Source: Oscheius sp. JU75 (Eukaryota; Nematoda; Chromadorea; Rhabditida; Rhabditidae). From it: a stretch of DNA of 64,000 nt. The DNA is taken from the NCBI GenBank assembly GCA_037178855.1, contig JASJZC010000006.1, positions 8,040,501-8,104,500 of the forward strand, read 5' to 3'. Shown here piece by piece: positions 13,401 to 24,155 of this stretch. Position 1 is the stretch's first letter, and each line of letters begins with the position of its first letter. A model generated the notes under the pieces. It saw only the letters and a list, made by a program, of their open reading frames with translations. It had not been told where the DNA came from and did not search any database. The translations under genes and the position numbers were made by a program.

Positions 13401-13856
13401 TGGAGCAGCCTTCTAAGGTTTTTGGGACAAAGGTCATTAGTAAACTTGGTTGGTCTTTGAGAAAGACTCTTGACTGTCTTTTTCAACTAATGATTTCGCT
13501 TCCTGCTGGATGGCAGGACTAGACGGGCTTCGTCAACTGTGCAGACATCATGACCAAACACTCACTTTCAGGCTGTAGCTACCCAGGCAGTGATAGTCAA
13601 CTCTGATCCGGAAAACGCTCATCTGAATGTCTTTTACGATATCGCTGAGCTGAGCCTGGTCCATGGCGAAGACGCCACTCAACAATGCCGAAGAGGCAAC
13701 GAGACGCGATGGCTGTTTGTAGCTGAAGAACCAGACTATCCTTCTCCATACTTTATGGGTTGTAAACGGGACATTAGGTATCTTTTCATACAAGTTAAAG
13801 GCACCTTAGCTACCTTCCAGTACCTCGAATACAACCTGCGCGGTCCTTGCCCTTAG
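10459..13856 (+). CDS. XK-related-like multi-pass membrane protein
   Basis: Likely member or distant relative of the XK-related family, which includes phospholipid scramblases such as nematode CED-8. Readable exons with matching phases are 10459-10572, 10613-10705, 11213-11404, 11443-11636, 12133-12313, 12353-12597, 12647-12883, 12921-13056, 13148-13300 and 13572 to the end. Membrane segments include YALSFVVYSFNCIADWVHVV, LAVSLVTIAVGGSMITWLLL, then FLMMFLHDAPMTILNFFFIA, which resembles the XK segment with an E-S-x-P-Q core. Next come LLMSALTTTLALFWRFAML and two later helices (VTLVTVAGYLAMTVTC and AVFVVSVGLCVFLIILNLAL). A long hydrophilic C-terminal tail follows. The 3' end is uncertain: the frame closes with TAG at 13856, but an extra intron after 13777 is possible. 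The family call rests on the order of helices and motifs seen by eye, so it is tentative; the existence of a gene is well supported. Confidence 0.6.
10838..10912 (-). repeat. tRNA-like element in intron
   Basis: The minus strand shows GGCTCAGTCGATTAGTGC (A-box-like), an A-rich anticodon-loop region, and GGATTCGATTCCC (B-box-like). It resembles the copies near 13850 and 16390, sharing a CGACTAAA-type segment, and lies inside an intron of the XK-like gene. Confidence 0.5.
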
Positions 13857-13915
13857 TCGGTTAGCCCTCCGACTAAACAACCAAAAGGGTCGGGTTCAAT
13901 TCCTGTATTTGCAAA
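13850..13915 (+). repeat. tRNA-like element
   Basis: GTCGGTTAGC, then TCCGACTAAACAACC, then GGGTTCAATTCC occur in order, matching the A-box, loop and B-box layout of the copies near 10870 and 16420. It starts at the end of the XK-like gene. Confidence 0.5.
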
Positions 13916-14118
13916 ACCTATTTCTCTACTCGTGATCTCAGAAAATACCTTCAGAAGACTTTGTAGCATTAAATGGACAAAACTCTTCAATTTTTCCTCG
14001 TTACTTTTCCCGCGCAGCACGGGCTGAAGTTTGAAGGGCTGACGCGCCAAATTCAAACGGGGGGGGACCAGTATAGTTCCGCTTTAAAACAATTTTAGGT
14101 TTATCGAGACGCCATTAA

Positions 14119-14520
14119 TTGAGTGCTACAAGACGGTGGAAGTCCGTTCGACGACGCCACAGCAGGGTTGGAAGAGACGCAAAAACCATCGTCCGCGACA
14201 CGGAAAAGGTCATGAGCTTCCTCCTTAATAAATTGTTTGTTATCAAGGACGAAAATCTGTCTCTCTCTCAATGTCGGTCACGAACATTTGTTGTCAAAAG
14301 CAGCGACAAAAACTGGAAAGGCTCGCAGTGGGCAAAACACTGCGTAAAAATTGCCAAGGTCTGTGAGAAAAAGATCAAGAGCGAGTGGTCTCAACCTGAA
14401 AGACTGAGGTTTTGGTCATATCTTGGCCACTATAGGAGAAAGTTCAGTTTTCGACAGCAGCCTTTGCGGAACCACCCGCAATGCGCTATAAGCGTCTTTT
14501 TCAAAGAGGACATAAGTTAG
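14119..14520 (+). CDS. Possible coding remnant, unknown
   Basis: An open frame of about 133 codons ends at TAG, very rich in Arg, Lys and Ser, with the stretch IVRDTEKVMSFLLNKLF. It has no ATG at its start. The mix of charged residues and regular hydrophobic spacing looks coding, but no family is recognised and no upstream exon fits in phase. It may be a decayed mobile-element gene or a terminal exon. It lies between the XK-like gene and the left collagen arm. Confidence 0.25.
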   Translation: MSATRRWKSVRRRHSRVGRDAKTIVRDTEKVMSFLLNKLFVIKDENLSLSQCRSRTFVVKSSDKNWKGSQWAKHCVKIAKVCEKKIKSEWSQPERLRFWSYLGHYRRKFSFRQQPLRNHPQCAISVFFKEDIS

Positions 14521-14657
14521 GGCATACCCCGCAACCCGTTACTTCTGACCTTGACGCCTGGGTGTCTCTCGTTGGCAAGCGGTCTCTGCTTGGCAATCTC
14601 CGCCTACAGTACGCTCTCTGACTAGCATGTTGCTAGCTATTCGGGGGGCTGGTCTCC

Positions 14658-14665
14658 TATATAAA
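14658..14665 (+). promoter_or_regulatory. TATA box of left collagen gene
   Basis: TATATAAA lies about 60 bases upstream of a GTGAGT donor in the 5' untranslated region and about 140 bases before the ATG. The identical box is present in the right copy. Confidence 0.75.
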
Positions 14666-14800
14666 GCAGCCGCAGTGGGGGTAGCCGACAGGTGAGGCTT
14701 CTCATCCCCAGAACAGAGCGGTGAGTCCGTGTCTCTTTTCTCCTTTTCCTTGATACCCTTCCCTCCCTTTCAGTCATCCAGTCTGAAGATTTGCTTTCAG

Positions 14801-15744
14801 ATGGTTGACGAGAAACAGTTGGAGGTGGAGGCCAACTCCCTCCGTCGCATTGCCTTCTTCGGCGTTGCTGTCGCCACAATGGCCACCCTCGTCTGTGTTA
14901 TTTCCGTCCCCATGGTCTACAACTACATGCAGCACATGCAGTCCGTGATGCAGTCCGAGGTCGACTTCTGCAAATCCCGCTCCAGCAACATCTGGAGGAG
15001 GTCACCAGGACCCAGGTCCTCGCCAAGGTCACTGGAGGAGTCAGGTCTCCTCGTCAGGCCGGATACGGGTCTTCTGCCGGAGTTGAGGGCAGCGTTGCCC
15101 ACCAGGGAGGCTGCTGCGGCTGCGGAGTCTCTGCTGCCGGACCCCCTGGTCCTCCCGGACCCGATGGTGAGGATGGATCTGATGGAGAGCCTGGAGCTCC
15201 CGGAAAGGACGGACCCGATGGACCAGAGGCTACTCCTGCTCCCGCTCACGACTGGTGCTTCGACTGTCCTCCTGGCCCTGCTGGACCCGCTGGAAACGCC
15301 GGACCCAAGGGACCCAACGGAAACCCCGGAGGACCTGGTGCCCCTGGAGGACCCGGAAACGCTGGAGCTCCTGGAACTCCCGGACCTCAGGGACCTGCCG
15401 GAAACGACGGACAGCCCGGAAATGCTGGACAGCCCGGAGCTCCCGGACAAGTTCACGAGGTTCCCGGCCCCAACGGACCTCCTGGACCCCCGGACCTCAG
15501 GGACCTCCTGGCCCCGCTGGAAACCCCGGAGCTGCTGGACAACCCGGACAGGCTGGACAACAGGGACCCCAGGGAGACAACGGAAAGGACGGAGCTCCCG
15601 GAAACGCTGGAGCCGATGGAGAGCACGGACCCGACGGAGAGACTGGAGCTCCCGGTATGTCTTTCATTGTGTCACTGGCTAATGAGTCAATTTCTAGGAG
15701 GATGCGACCACTGTCCCCCTCCCCGTACCGCTCCCGGATATTAG
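14801..15744 (+). pseudogene. Cuticle collagen, left copy, with two one-base deletions
   Basis: This is a near-identical copy of the intact collagen gene at 17131-18076. The N-terminal domain reads normally from [20 protein letters not shown] to SSNIW. There a run of three G in the right copy is two G here (near 14996-15001) and the frame is lost. A second loss shortens a run of six C to five near 15487, moving the Gly-X-Y frame again. A short intron (after GGAGCTCCCG, ending TTTCTAG) and the terminal exon encoding the [13 protein letters not shown] tail and TAG are intact. As read, the product would leave the Gly-X-Y pattern after about 66 residues. Both losses are in homopolymers, so sequencing or assembly error is as likely as a real pseudogene. 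Confidence 0.8.
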
Positions 15745-15752
15745 AGTGGGAC

Positions 15753-17122
15753 TGTTATTTGTTGTCCTCACTTCGATGCTCAACTCGTCCTCTCAGACGA
15801 AATAAAATCATATTTATTCACCTCGTTCTCTGACTTGCTGGCCCGTTCCAATCGGGCTGTTTTGCATTCTTTCGCGCCCCTAACGCGTGTTCTAATAGCT
15901 TCATGTGTTGTTTCCAATAGTTGCCCCCGCCACAGAACTTGCTTTTTGCGCGATTTGCCTGCTGTGTGTGCGTCAAAAACGCACTTTCCGAGGAGAAGAC
16001 TCCCCTTGAAAAACATCCTTGACGGGAGATGATACTGGTATCAACTGCAACCAGCTCCCCTGGTTTGCAGTTGGTTATTGTTGACGGGGAAAGGGCGGGA
16101 GGTGAAAGGGCAAGGTGAAGGCGATACGGTAAGGAGCGTGAAGAGATCAGGGTGGAAGTGGTACAGTACTTGTTAGCAAGTCAATAACTCATAGGCAAAT
16201 TTAGAAAACATTGTTCTGGGATCCTTGAGTTTGAAGTGTAATTTCCTACCCCATTTGAATTCGTCGCGCAATTCTCAAAGAATCGAAGTTGAAAAATGAC
16301 GATTCCGCTCCAACTAATGATAGAAAAGATCTTTTGAAGTTCTTTTCGAGTCTTTCATGAGAAGGCATGAATTCATGCACACGGTAGCCCAACCCGACCG
16401 CTTTGGTTTTTTAGTCGAAGCGCTAACCGACTGATCTATGGGTGCAAGACTGCGCGCGCACTCTGGAAAGTGAGTGAGTGAACTTAGGTAAGCAATTATA
16501 ACGGAGCATTTTCTTTACTAAAGCGCAATGGTGTCCGTCTGTCTGTGTCTGCCTGTCCTGCTATCCGCACAATTGCATGTCAATGGGCTGCGAAACTGCC
16601 GTCTGCAGCTGGTGAGTAACAAGATTCAACCGTTACAGAGCCCCTCACAACAACTTCTCCAGCTATGTCGACTTTTAGGGAAACTCTGAACTGAGCCATC
16701 GTCTGACAACTGAGGTCTGATTTGTCTACTCTATTCAAGAAGAGAGCTTATTGACAATATCGCAACCCATACTGTCCACCGTGATCGAAGTTTATGAAAA
16801 GCGAGAGATACTAATTGTTATGATCCGAGCTGTTGAAAACCACTAAGCCCTAGTCCCCCAGGTCCCTTATCCGATTAAGACCGGGCTGTACATGATCTCC
16901 CAGCTTCCGAACTAATTGAACTAAGCATCTAATCGCCGGTCAGCTTCCCGTTACGCAAGCTGTCTTCCCAGTTTTTGCCTGATGAGCGGCTGCCGCCAAT
17001 CGCCTTTTTACCCAAACAACCACTGACCGAATCGAAACAGGACTGCCGGATGATATTAATATTTTATTTCGTCTTGAGAAAAGACGAGGTTTTGAGCTCG
17101 TAGATGATGGCAATGAGAAGAG
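15753..17122. other. Spacer between collagen arms
   Basis: This stretch separates the two convergent collagen genes. Each side begins with a diverged but related 3' untranslated region containing GACGAAATAAA (polyadenylation signal). A tRNA-like element lies near 16385-16455. I see no coding gene. Confidence 0.7.
16385..16455 (-). repeat. tRNA-like element
   Basis: The minus strand reads ATCAGTCGGTTAGCGC (A-box-like), TTCGACTAAAAAACC, and GGTCGGGTTGGGC (weak B-box). It is the third copy of the variant seen near 10870 and 13850 and sits in the collagen spacer. Confidence 0.5.
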
Positions 17123-17130
17123 GTCCCACT

Positions 17131-18076
17131 CTAATATCCGGGAGCGGTACGGGGAGGGGGACAGTGGTCGCATCCTCCTAGAAATTGACTCATTAGCCAG
17201 TGACACAATGAAAGACATACCGGGAGCTCCAGTCTCTCCGTCGGGTCCGTGCTCTCCATCGGCTCCAGCGTTTCCGGGAGCTCCGTCCTTTCCGTTGTCT
17301 CCCTGGGGTCCCTGTTGTCCAGCCTGTCCGGGTTGTCCAGCAGCTCCGGGGTTTCCAGCGGGGCCAGGAGGTCCCTGAGGTCCGGGGGGTCCAGGAGGTC
17401 CGTTGGGGCCGGGAACCTCGTGAACTTGTCCGGGAGCTCCGGGCTGTCCAGCATTTCCGGGCTGTCCGTCGTTTCCGGCAGGTCCCTGAGGTCCGGGAGT
17501 TCCAGGAGCTCCAGCGTTTCCGGGTCCTCCAGGGGCACCAGGTCCTCCGGGGTTTCCGTTGGGTCCCTTGGGTCCGGCGTTTCCAGCGGGTCCAGCAGGG
17601 CCAGGAGGACAGTCGAAGCACCAGTCGTGAGCGGGAGCAGGAGTAGCCTCTGGTCCATCGGGTCCGTCCTTTCCGGGAGCTCCAGGCTCTCCATCAGATC
17701 CATCCTCACCATCGGGTCCGGGAGGACCAGGGGGTCCGGCAGCAGAGACTCCGCAGCCGCAGCAGCCTCCCTGGTGGGCAACGCTGCCCTCAACTCCGGC
17801 AGAAGACCCGTATCCGGCCTGACGAGGAGACCTGACTCCTCCAGTGACCTTGGCGAGGACCTGGGTCCTGGTGACCTCCCTCCAGATGTTGCTGGAGCGG
17901 GATTTGCAGAAGTCGACCTCGGACTGCATCACGGACTGCATGTGCTGCATGTAGTTGTAGACCATGGGGACGGAAATAACACAGACGAGGGTGGCCATTG
18001 TGGCGACAGCAACGCCGAAGAAGGCAATGCGACGGAGGGAGTTGGCCTCCACCTCCAACTGTTTCTCGTCAACCAT
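17131..18076 (-). CDS. Nematode cuticle collagen (intact copy)
   Basis: Structural collagen of the extracellular cuticle. The ATG at 18076 follows a TTTCAG acceptor. Residues 1-70 form the nematode cuticle collagen N-terminal domain, with a membrane or signal-anchor helix ([20 protein letters not shown]) and a following conserved helix. A cysteine-containing segment (GGCCGCG) precedes the Gly-X-Y blocks, which are split by a short non-triplet piece with DWCFDCPP. One short intron near the 3' end joins GAPG to a last exon encoding [14 protein letters not shown] and TAG, a classic cuticle collagen tail with paired cysteines. Total length is about 300 residues, normal for the family. A TATA box and a 5' untranslated intron lie upstream. 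The gene sits tail-to-tail with its near-identical copy at 14801-15744. Confidence 0.93.
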
Positions 18077-18211
18077 CTGAAAGCAAATCTTCAGACTGGA
18101 TGACTGAAAGGGAGGGAAGGGTATCAAGGAAAAGGAGAAAAGAGACACGGACTCACCGCTCTGTTCTGGGGATGAGAAGCCTCACCTGTCGGCTACCCCC
18201 ACTGCGGCTGC

Positions 18212-18219
18212 TTTATATA
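18212..18219 (-). promoter_or_regulatory. TATA box of right collagen gene
   Basis: TATATAAA on the minus strand, at the same relative place as in the left copy. Confidence 0.75.
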
Positions 18220-21200
18220 GGAGACCAGCCCCCCGAATAGCTAGCAACATGCTAGTCAGAGAGCGTACTGTAGGCGGAGATTGCCAAGCAGAGACCGCTT
18301 GCCAACGAGAGACACCCAGGCGTCAAGGTCGGTTCGTGCATACCGAAGGCCTGACACAGAACCCACAGAGCCGACGACCAAGAACCCAAACCCAAATATT
18401 TATCTGGAGTGGCAGTTCCCAAGATCTTCGAACTTCCGCCATTCTCTGTTGAAAAAGGCAGTAGACACATTCACGCTTTTCAAAGTTCCCCATCCAAATG
18501 GAAATCGAGTTCTTTCGCCAGGCATTCAAATTAGCTTTTTCGAGATCTGGCGCTGTGCCTCGGACCGGGCTGATTTTTTGATTCTGAGGATACTTCACAT
18601 CATGTGCAGAGACAGAGAGACATTCGGTCAACACTTTTTCTCCACTAGCTCATTTTACTCATTTTAAGCTTGATTGGAGGACAGATTCGTGATCAGCGCC
18701 TTCGAAAACTGCAAATGAAAACTGAAAACTAAAAAGTTTTATCTCGACGGGCAACTCTACAACTCTCGATGACGTTTGAACTCCATGCGAATGCGTTAAA
18801 CCTTGGGCCGTTTTGGACAGCACACCCGTACCGCCTCGGAAAAACGCTTCGCGGAATGGCTTGTCCAGTATTTTAAAGTCCCGGGTTCGTTCCCGGTAGT
18901 ATGAAGTTATTGTATTTTACGTTTCCTGATGTTTTTGATGGCAGTGAACCATGTGATGGTCTTAGTTTTTGATTAAAAAAAAGACCATATTGGGTTACTT
19001 TTTCGGCTCGTCCTCTTTCAACCCTTCTGATTTTTACCACCTCTGCACTCTTCAATCATCTTTTTTTCACTAACTGATCAGACTACTTTTTTCGGAGCTC
19101 GCGTCGTTTTACAGGCCTGCTTGTTCGACTAATCACTCTGAGAGGCAGAGAGATCTGTTAACTGCTCTCTTGATCCACACCCGTTCCTCCTCAGGCCTTA
19201 TCGAGATGCCCTTCACTCTCTCTCCCACAACATTCCTCCTCTTAATTTTTACCCTGCCACCAGACGTCGGGCTTGATTAATCCGTCCGCCGGGCAGTTTC
19301 CCTCTCACTCTCTGTCTCTCCGGTTCGTCATCGCTTGTCCTCGAGTGTTCCCCCTTCATCCTCGTTTCTCCTTTTTTGTCGTCTGAACGTGTTCGACTCT
19401 AATTCATCACTACAAGCATATGCTTTGATCGGAATGAGGAAGGGCAAACAGCGTCCCGAGGGGGTTTTGGTCATTGCACACTGAATGCGAAAAAAAAACC
19501 AGGAGAGATCGTAAATGGTTTATCTCGTGGCGGGAAGGACATCAAGCTGACGGGGTGGCGTCAACTAAATAATGACTCTTTTTGGCAGGACAAGGAAGGA
19601 AGCGCTACCTGGAGCGCGAAAAAAATAGGCTTGATGTAGAAAACGATAAAAGGATAGCCAGTGGAAAAGTCTGACTCAAATGTTTTGTTCTAGCTTCGGC
19701 CAACCACGTTCCATTCGATGTCCCGCCGAGAGCTCAAGCTAGAATGACCTGGACAGTTGGAACTCTGAAGTTTTACCTAAACTAAAGTCCAGTCCTTGCA
19801 GTCCTTTAAAAGTTCGTTGTGGGACCGTCAATGCTGAATAATCGGTCAAGTAGTTCAGGTTTTTTCTCTTTGAGCCATTTAAAATATATGACCGTGACTA
19901 GTCTAATATCAATATAAAATTCAGTTTCGACACGTAACGAGTGGGTCCCACAACGAAATTTTCGAAGGACTGACAACGGGATATGTAGGAGTTCCGAGCA
20001 GAGACAGATTGACCTCGGAGCACGCACCAACTTAAACAAGTTTTCCGACAATTTCCATTTTGGTTTCATTTCCAGACCAAAACACAACCCAAGCCAGACA
20101 CTTTCCCACACCAAATTCGGTTCACCACCGTCTCCCGCAGTCTTTTTTCAGTTTTGCTGACAGTGTTGTTTGTTGTTTAACTGACTCTCCTACCTACGTC
20201 CTTCATTGATACAATCTCTCTCTTTTCTCTTTGTGGCGACGTGTTTCAGTTCAGGTGGTTTGTCCTTGGCTTGTCCATCGGCCGCTATCATCATCTATCT
20301 GTCCCTTCGAAGGAGAGGGGAGAAAAAAACTGTGAGCGGCTTCTTCTAGAGGGGGACGGACATAAAGCCGATTGTTTTTTGGTCAGGAAGGTACTGGCAT
20401 TGTCTTACACACTGTGCCTCTAGGGGGAGGCCAATTACAACCCACAGGAAAAGAACTGGACCCTTCGGGAATGGCAGCAAAGAGAGGCAAATGTCCTTGT
20501 TCTTTCGTACCGCGAGTGTAAGAGAATGCAAGAAGGGAATGGGTCCAGTCTCTGAATGAACTCTCCAGGAGTGTCTAAAGACATCAAAAATTAGCTTGAC
20601 CATGACACCCCCGGGCAGATTTCTGATTGCCGCAAAGGCTAAATTCCATCGATCACTTTCCGTTTCACAATCACGAGGATATCGGATCAAAATTTAACTG
20701 TATGAGATGATACGGGTGAGTATCCAGTTGAATCCCTAAAAAAAAAAAGTATGGGTGAGAGTTTGTTTGAGTGCTGAGAGGATCCGGGTACTGATCACTG
20801 CTGTTTGGCTGAGAGTTTTCTGTCTTCTGACATGTGAGATGGTACGTGTGGACCCTTTGCAAGACTTTGTCGCCTAATTAAACGATACAGCAGAGAACTT
20901 GTCCGACCTCTGATGCTTTACGGGCGAGAACTATGAGAGACCATACCTCACTTCTGAGACTGCCTGGATGAGAGCTTTCTTGAGTTGGAGAGAGTTGGAA
21001 ATGGCTGATTGTGAGATAACAGGACCGAGCTCTTTGGGTTCTTTATGTTTCACAGATGACATTCCCAACTTGCCGCAAAAACTAACTAATTACTGTAGTT
21101 CGTACAAAACATCTAATTACAGCATTTCGTAGCAGAAATCTGTTTCTGGCAATAACTTTGAATTCTACAACTATTACTGTTGGACATCTACTCTATGGTT

Positions 21201-22984
21201 CACTCAATGAGATGGACAGCTGAATCTTGTGAGCGTGATCTTGGTATCCTCGTGCTGAACTTGGCACAAGATTCAGTGAGTCTCCTAAATGTCCCAAATG
21301 GTTTCAGAGCCATAGGAAAGCAAATTGGAGGTCACCTCGAGCCTGTAAGTTAGCTGCAGACGGATCTTTTGTGAGCATCCCCCTTCCAACCAGAACATGA
21401 TCCATCATCTGCCAATCGTGAAAATGATCGAAGACGGACGGAAGGGGACTGGCTGTCGTAGACCGTTCATGCCCGTAAATCTTCGGTTGTAAGCTGTATA
21501 GGTCATTTCATGGTCATCGTATCTCTCTCTCTCTCTCTCTCTCACTGGTTCAGAACCGAAATGGCTCGTAAGAAGACTGTAATATTACGCCTTCTTGCCA
21601 CCCACACACACACAATGCCTTATTAGGAAATTGGAACGCCAAATTTCAATGGTGGGACAAGAAGAAAGCGCTCCACGGCCTTCAGATTGCGATCATCACA
21701 GCACGGCTTCCCAGGAAACTGGCTCGAATACGCCCTTCTAATTGGCAAGGTCACTCGGCTGCTTTTCATCTTCTTCAGGCGAAAGCTTTTCCCTTTTCAA
21801 AGGGGGTGGATTGTGGTTAGCTCCTCGGATCGGGAGAGGTGTAAATCTTAATCTTGCTAATGGCTACACAAAGAGATAAGAACTGAAAGTCGGGGAGATA
21901 CCAATGGAAAAACTGTTATTTTGATGAATGGCCGGAGAGGATGGCGGGGATATTTGTCATTCGTCCAAAAACGACTTTTACGACAGCTGATTATGGCCTA
22001 CGGGAAATGGAGGATTCTTGTCAGTGGGGCGACGAATGGGACAGGGGAATCTGGGAAAAACTTCAGGAGACAAATGGTCAGAGTTCTGTAGTCATAACAG
22101 TTTAACAGTTGGTCAGTCTGTCTTTCAGACTCTGAAATCAAGCCTTGTACGCGTAGAGTCCTTCCTGAAGTAACTTTGGAGCCAGTTGCCAGGGCTTTCG
22201 TAGTTTCTAAAACTTTCCAGAAATGTCCTTTGCTGCGTAGCTTACTAAGACTTTCAATATGCTCATCCTACCAACTCAGGAGAGCGCTCGTAGTTTCTTG
22301 AAGCATACTGACAGTCACTTGATTCTTACATGTCAGTTAGTTATAGCCACATATACTCATTCCCGACAAACAGAGCAGTTCCACGTTTTAGATAAGTTTC
22401 TTCTGAGTGCTTCTCTGGTAGACAAGTGTACTTGCTTCGAGGCCTAGTATCTTCGAACGGGATACCCAATACCCCCAAAGCCAAGCTGAAAAGCATCAAC
22501 TGGCAATGAGTGCTATGGTGGTTTTAAACATACCTTTAGTACGAAGCAGGAAAGTTTAAATCTTGTTCAAATAATCACAAATAAATGTACTTCATTTCAG
22601 TTTTTCAAGTCAGTACAACAGTAGACAAGTTTCAGACTGCATACCTAGCGTGTATTCTTACGCCTCCCAACAACTTGCTCCATTTTAAATTAAAAAAAAG
22701 AGCTTTTTGTCGATCTATTACTCCCGGGGCGAACCCGTTCCACAGACCACCCTCTGACACGTACCCAATCATTTCTTTTCTTTACGTTTAAATTGGCTCT
22801 TCCGCCGTCGTCGCCCGAGGGCATGATTATACCAACAAAAATGCCGCAAAACTGGAAGTTTCCTGTTCTCCGACGGGAACAAATGCTTGACAGAAAACAC
22901 CTGCCCGCGCCAGACAACCCGACGAGGGACTGTAAAAAGGGGGCGCGAGTGCACTCGCCCTTTCTGGAAAGTGTTTTTGGGGTT

Positions 22985-23110
22985 AAGGCAGCACGTTTCA
23001 AATTTTTAATACTGCAAAGTTGTAGAGGAGATCAAAGGCTACAACTTTGCTGAACATCGAAAAGCCCAAAGATCTGCTCTTGGGGCCAATTGGAAGCTCC
23101 CCGCAACAAA
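22985..23110. repeat. Palindromic repeat family, copy 1
   Basis: CTGCAAAGTTGTAG followed by GGCTACAACTTTGC forms the inverted core, flanked by weaker pairing. The same core recurs near 23155, 25375, 25530, 26225, 26395 and 57655. Confidence 0.7.
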
Positions 23111-23154
23111 GATGTTCCGGCCCGCAAACAGTTCTTCTCTTTTCGTGCACAAGG

Positions 23155-23290
23155 CAGCATTTTCAAACTTTCTGATGTTTTGAAACCTTTTAGCCCTTGA
23201 TCTGTTTTACATCTGTTTTACAACTTTGCAGAACATCGGAAAGTTCAAAAATGTTGTCTTGACCCCGAAAATTGATGCCTACTCTTCGGG
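23155..23290. repeat. Palindromic repeat family, copy 2
   Basis: This copy contains CTTTCTGATGTTTTG, then AGCCCTTGATC, then ACAACTTTGCAGAACATCGG, in the same order as the other copies. Confidence 0.7.
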
Positions 23291-24155
23291 CCTTACGGTA
23301 CCAGCACTTTCACAGATCAGTAGCGCATCAAATTAGTTCTCTTTTTCGCCAAACCGCTTGTTTGCGATGGCATCCGTATTGACCTTTCTTCGAACTGTTT
23401 TCGGAAATCGAGAGCGAGTAACCTTGGAGTACTACGCGGCTTGTGATACGTTTCCGAAAAGAGAAAGAAAGAGAGGGACGAAAGTGCAACTGACACTGCT
23501 TAGACCGGTCGAAGCCTCTAAGCGCATTAGGCAAGATTTTTACGGGACGAACACTGACGGGGACACCTGTTCTGACTCTCTCCCTGAGAATAAATGACAG
23601 ATAAAATGCCTGATTGCGCCACACACGCACACGCTCCAGATCTTTGACCTTTTGTGAAGAAAAACTTATCAGAAGTGGACCAGGAAGTTTTTGTCCTTTC
23701 GGCCTGTAGGTCTTAAATTACAACTAAATCAAGTGTTCCCGTTCAGCCAAGAAAAAAAAGTATTTCTGCTTGAGAAGTCGAACTCGAGAGTTTTGCACCG
23801 CAGTGAGATCTCTTACCGGCTATATACGCCATGCAGGTAGACTGTGCGCCAGCTCCTTCAGGAGACATGTACTGTCAGTAATGGAAGCATGCTCTCTTGA
23901 CTACATTCTTGTTCTGAAGATAGTTAATAAAAAGAATTTTATACAAATATGTGATATCGTGATCAGATTGTAGGATCCATGGAGTCTTCTCTGACGGGCA
24001 GGACGGCCATTCCATCGCTGGGAACCACAGCCAAACGAGACGTTCCGGCTCGATTGCTGGCGAGAATAGACTGCAATGCGAGATTAATGAACACGAACTA
24101 GACTATAATCTCTTTTATTAAATAATTATTACAGAATCTCTTATCTTAAAAGGTT

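Larger units (their letters stand above)
14547..15752 (+). repeat. Left arm of collagen palindrome
   Basis: This 1206-base arm is the reverse complement of 17123-18330 (1208 bases). The two-base length difference matches the two one-base deletions seen in the left collagen gene. Identity begins about 100 bases before the TATA box and stops eight bases after the stop codon. Confidence 0.9.
17123..18330 (-). repeat. Right arm of collagen palindrome
   Basis: This is the inverted counterpart of 14547-15752. It includes promoter, 5' untranslated region, coding region and intron. The 3' untranslated regions outside the arms are related but diverged. Confidence 0.9.
18331..24155. other. Long gene-poor stretch
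   Basis: I see no gene with consistent exons. Visible elements are a tRNA-like B-box near 18885-18900 (GGGTTCGTTCCCGG), a pure CT run at 21522-21542, a short CA run near 21602, a tRNA-like GGGGCGAACCCG near 22725, and two palindromic repeat copies at 22985-23110 and 23155-23290. Some frames look weakly coding (for example 21955-22110), but no splice partners were found. Confidence 0.5.

Noticed and set aside
14923-15456. Ser/Gly-rich minus-strand frame over the left collagen gene
   Set aside because: Antisense shadow of the collagen repeat, as in the right copy.
17249-18103. Long Ser/Gly-rich frame on the plus strand over the right collagen gene
   Set aside because: It is an antisense shadow of Gly-X-Y codons; the collagen on the minus strand has domain, intron and promoter support.
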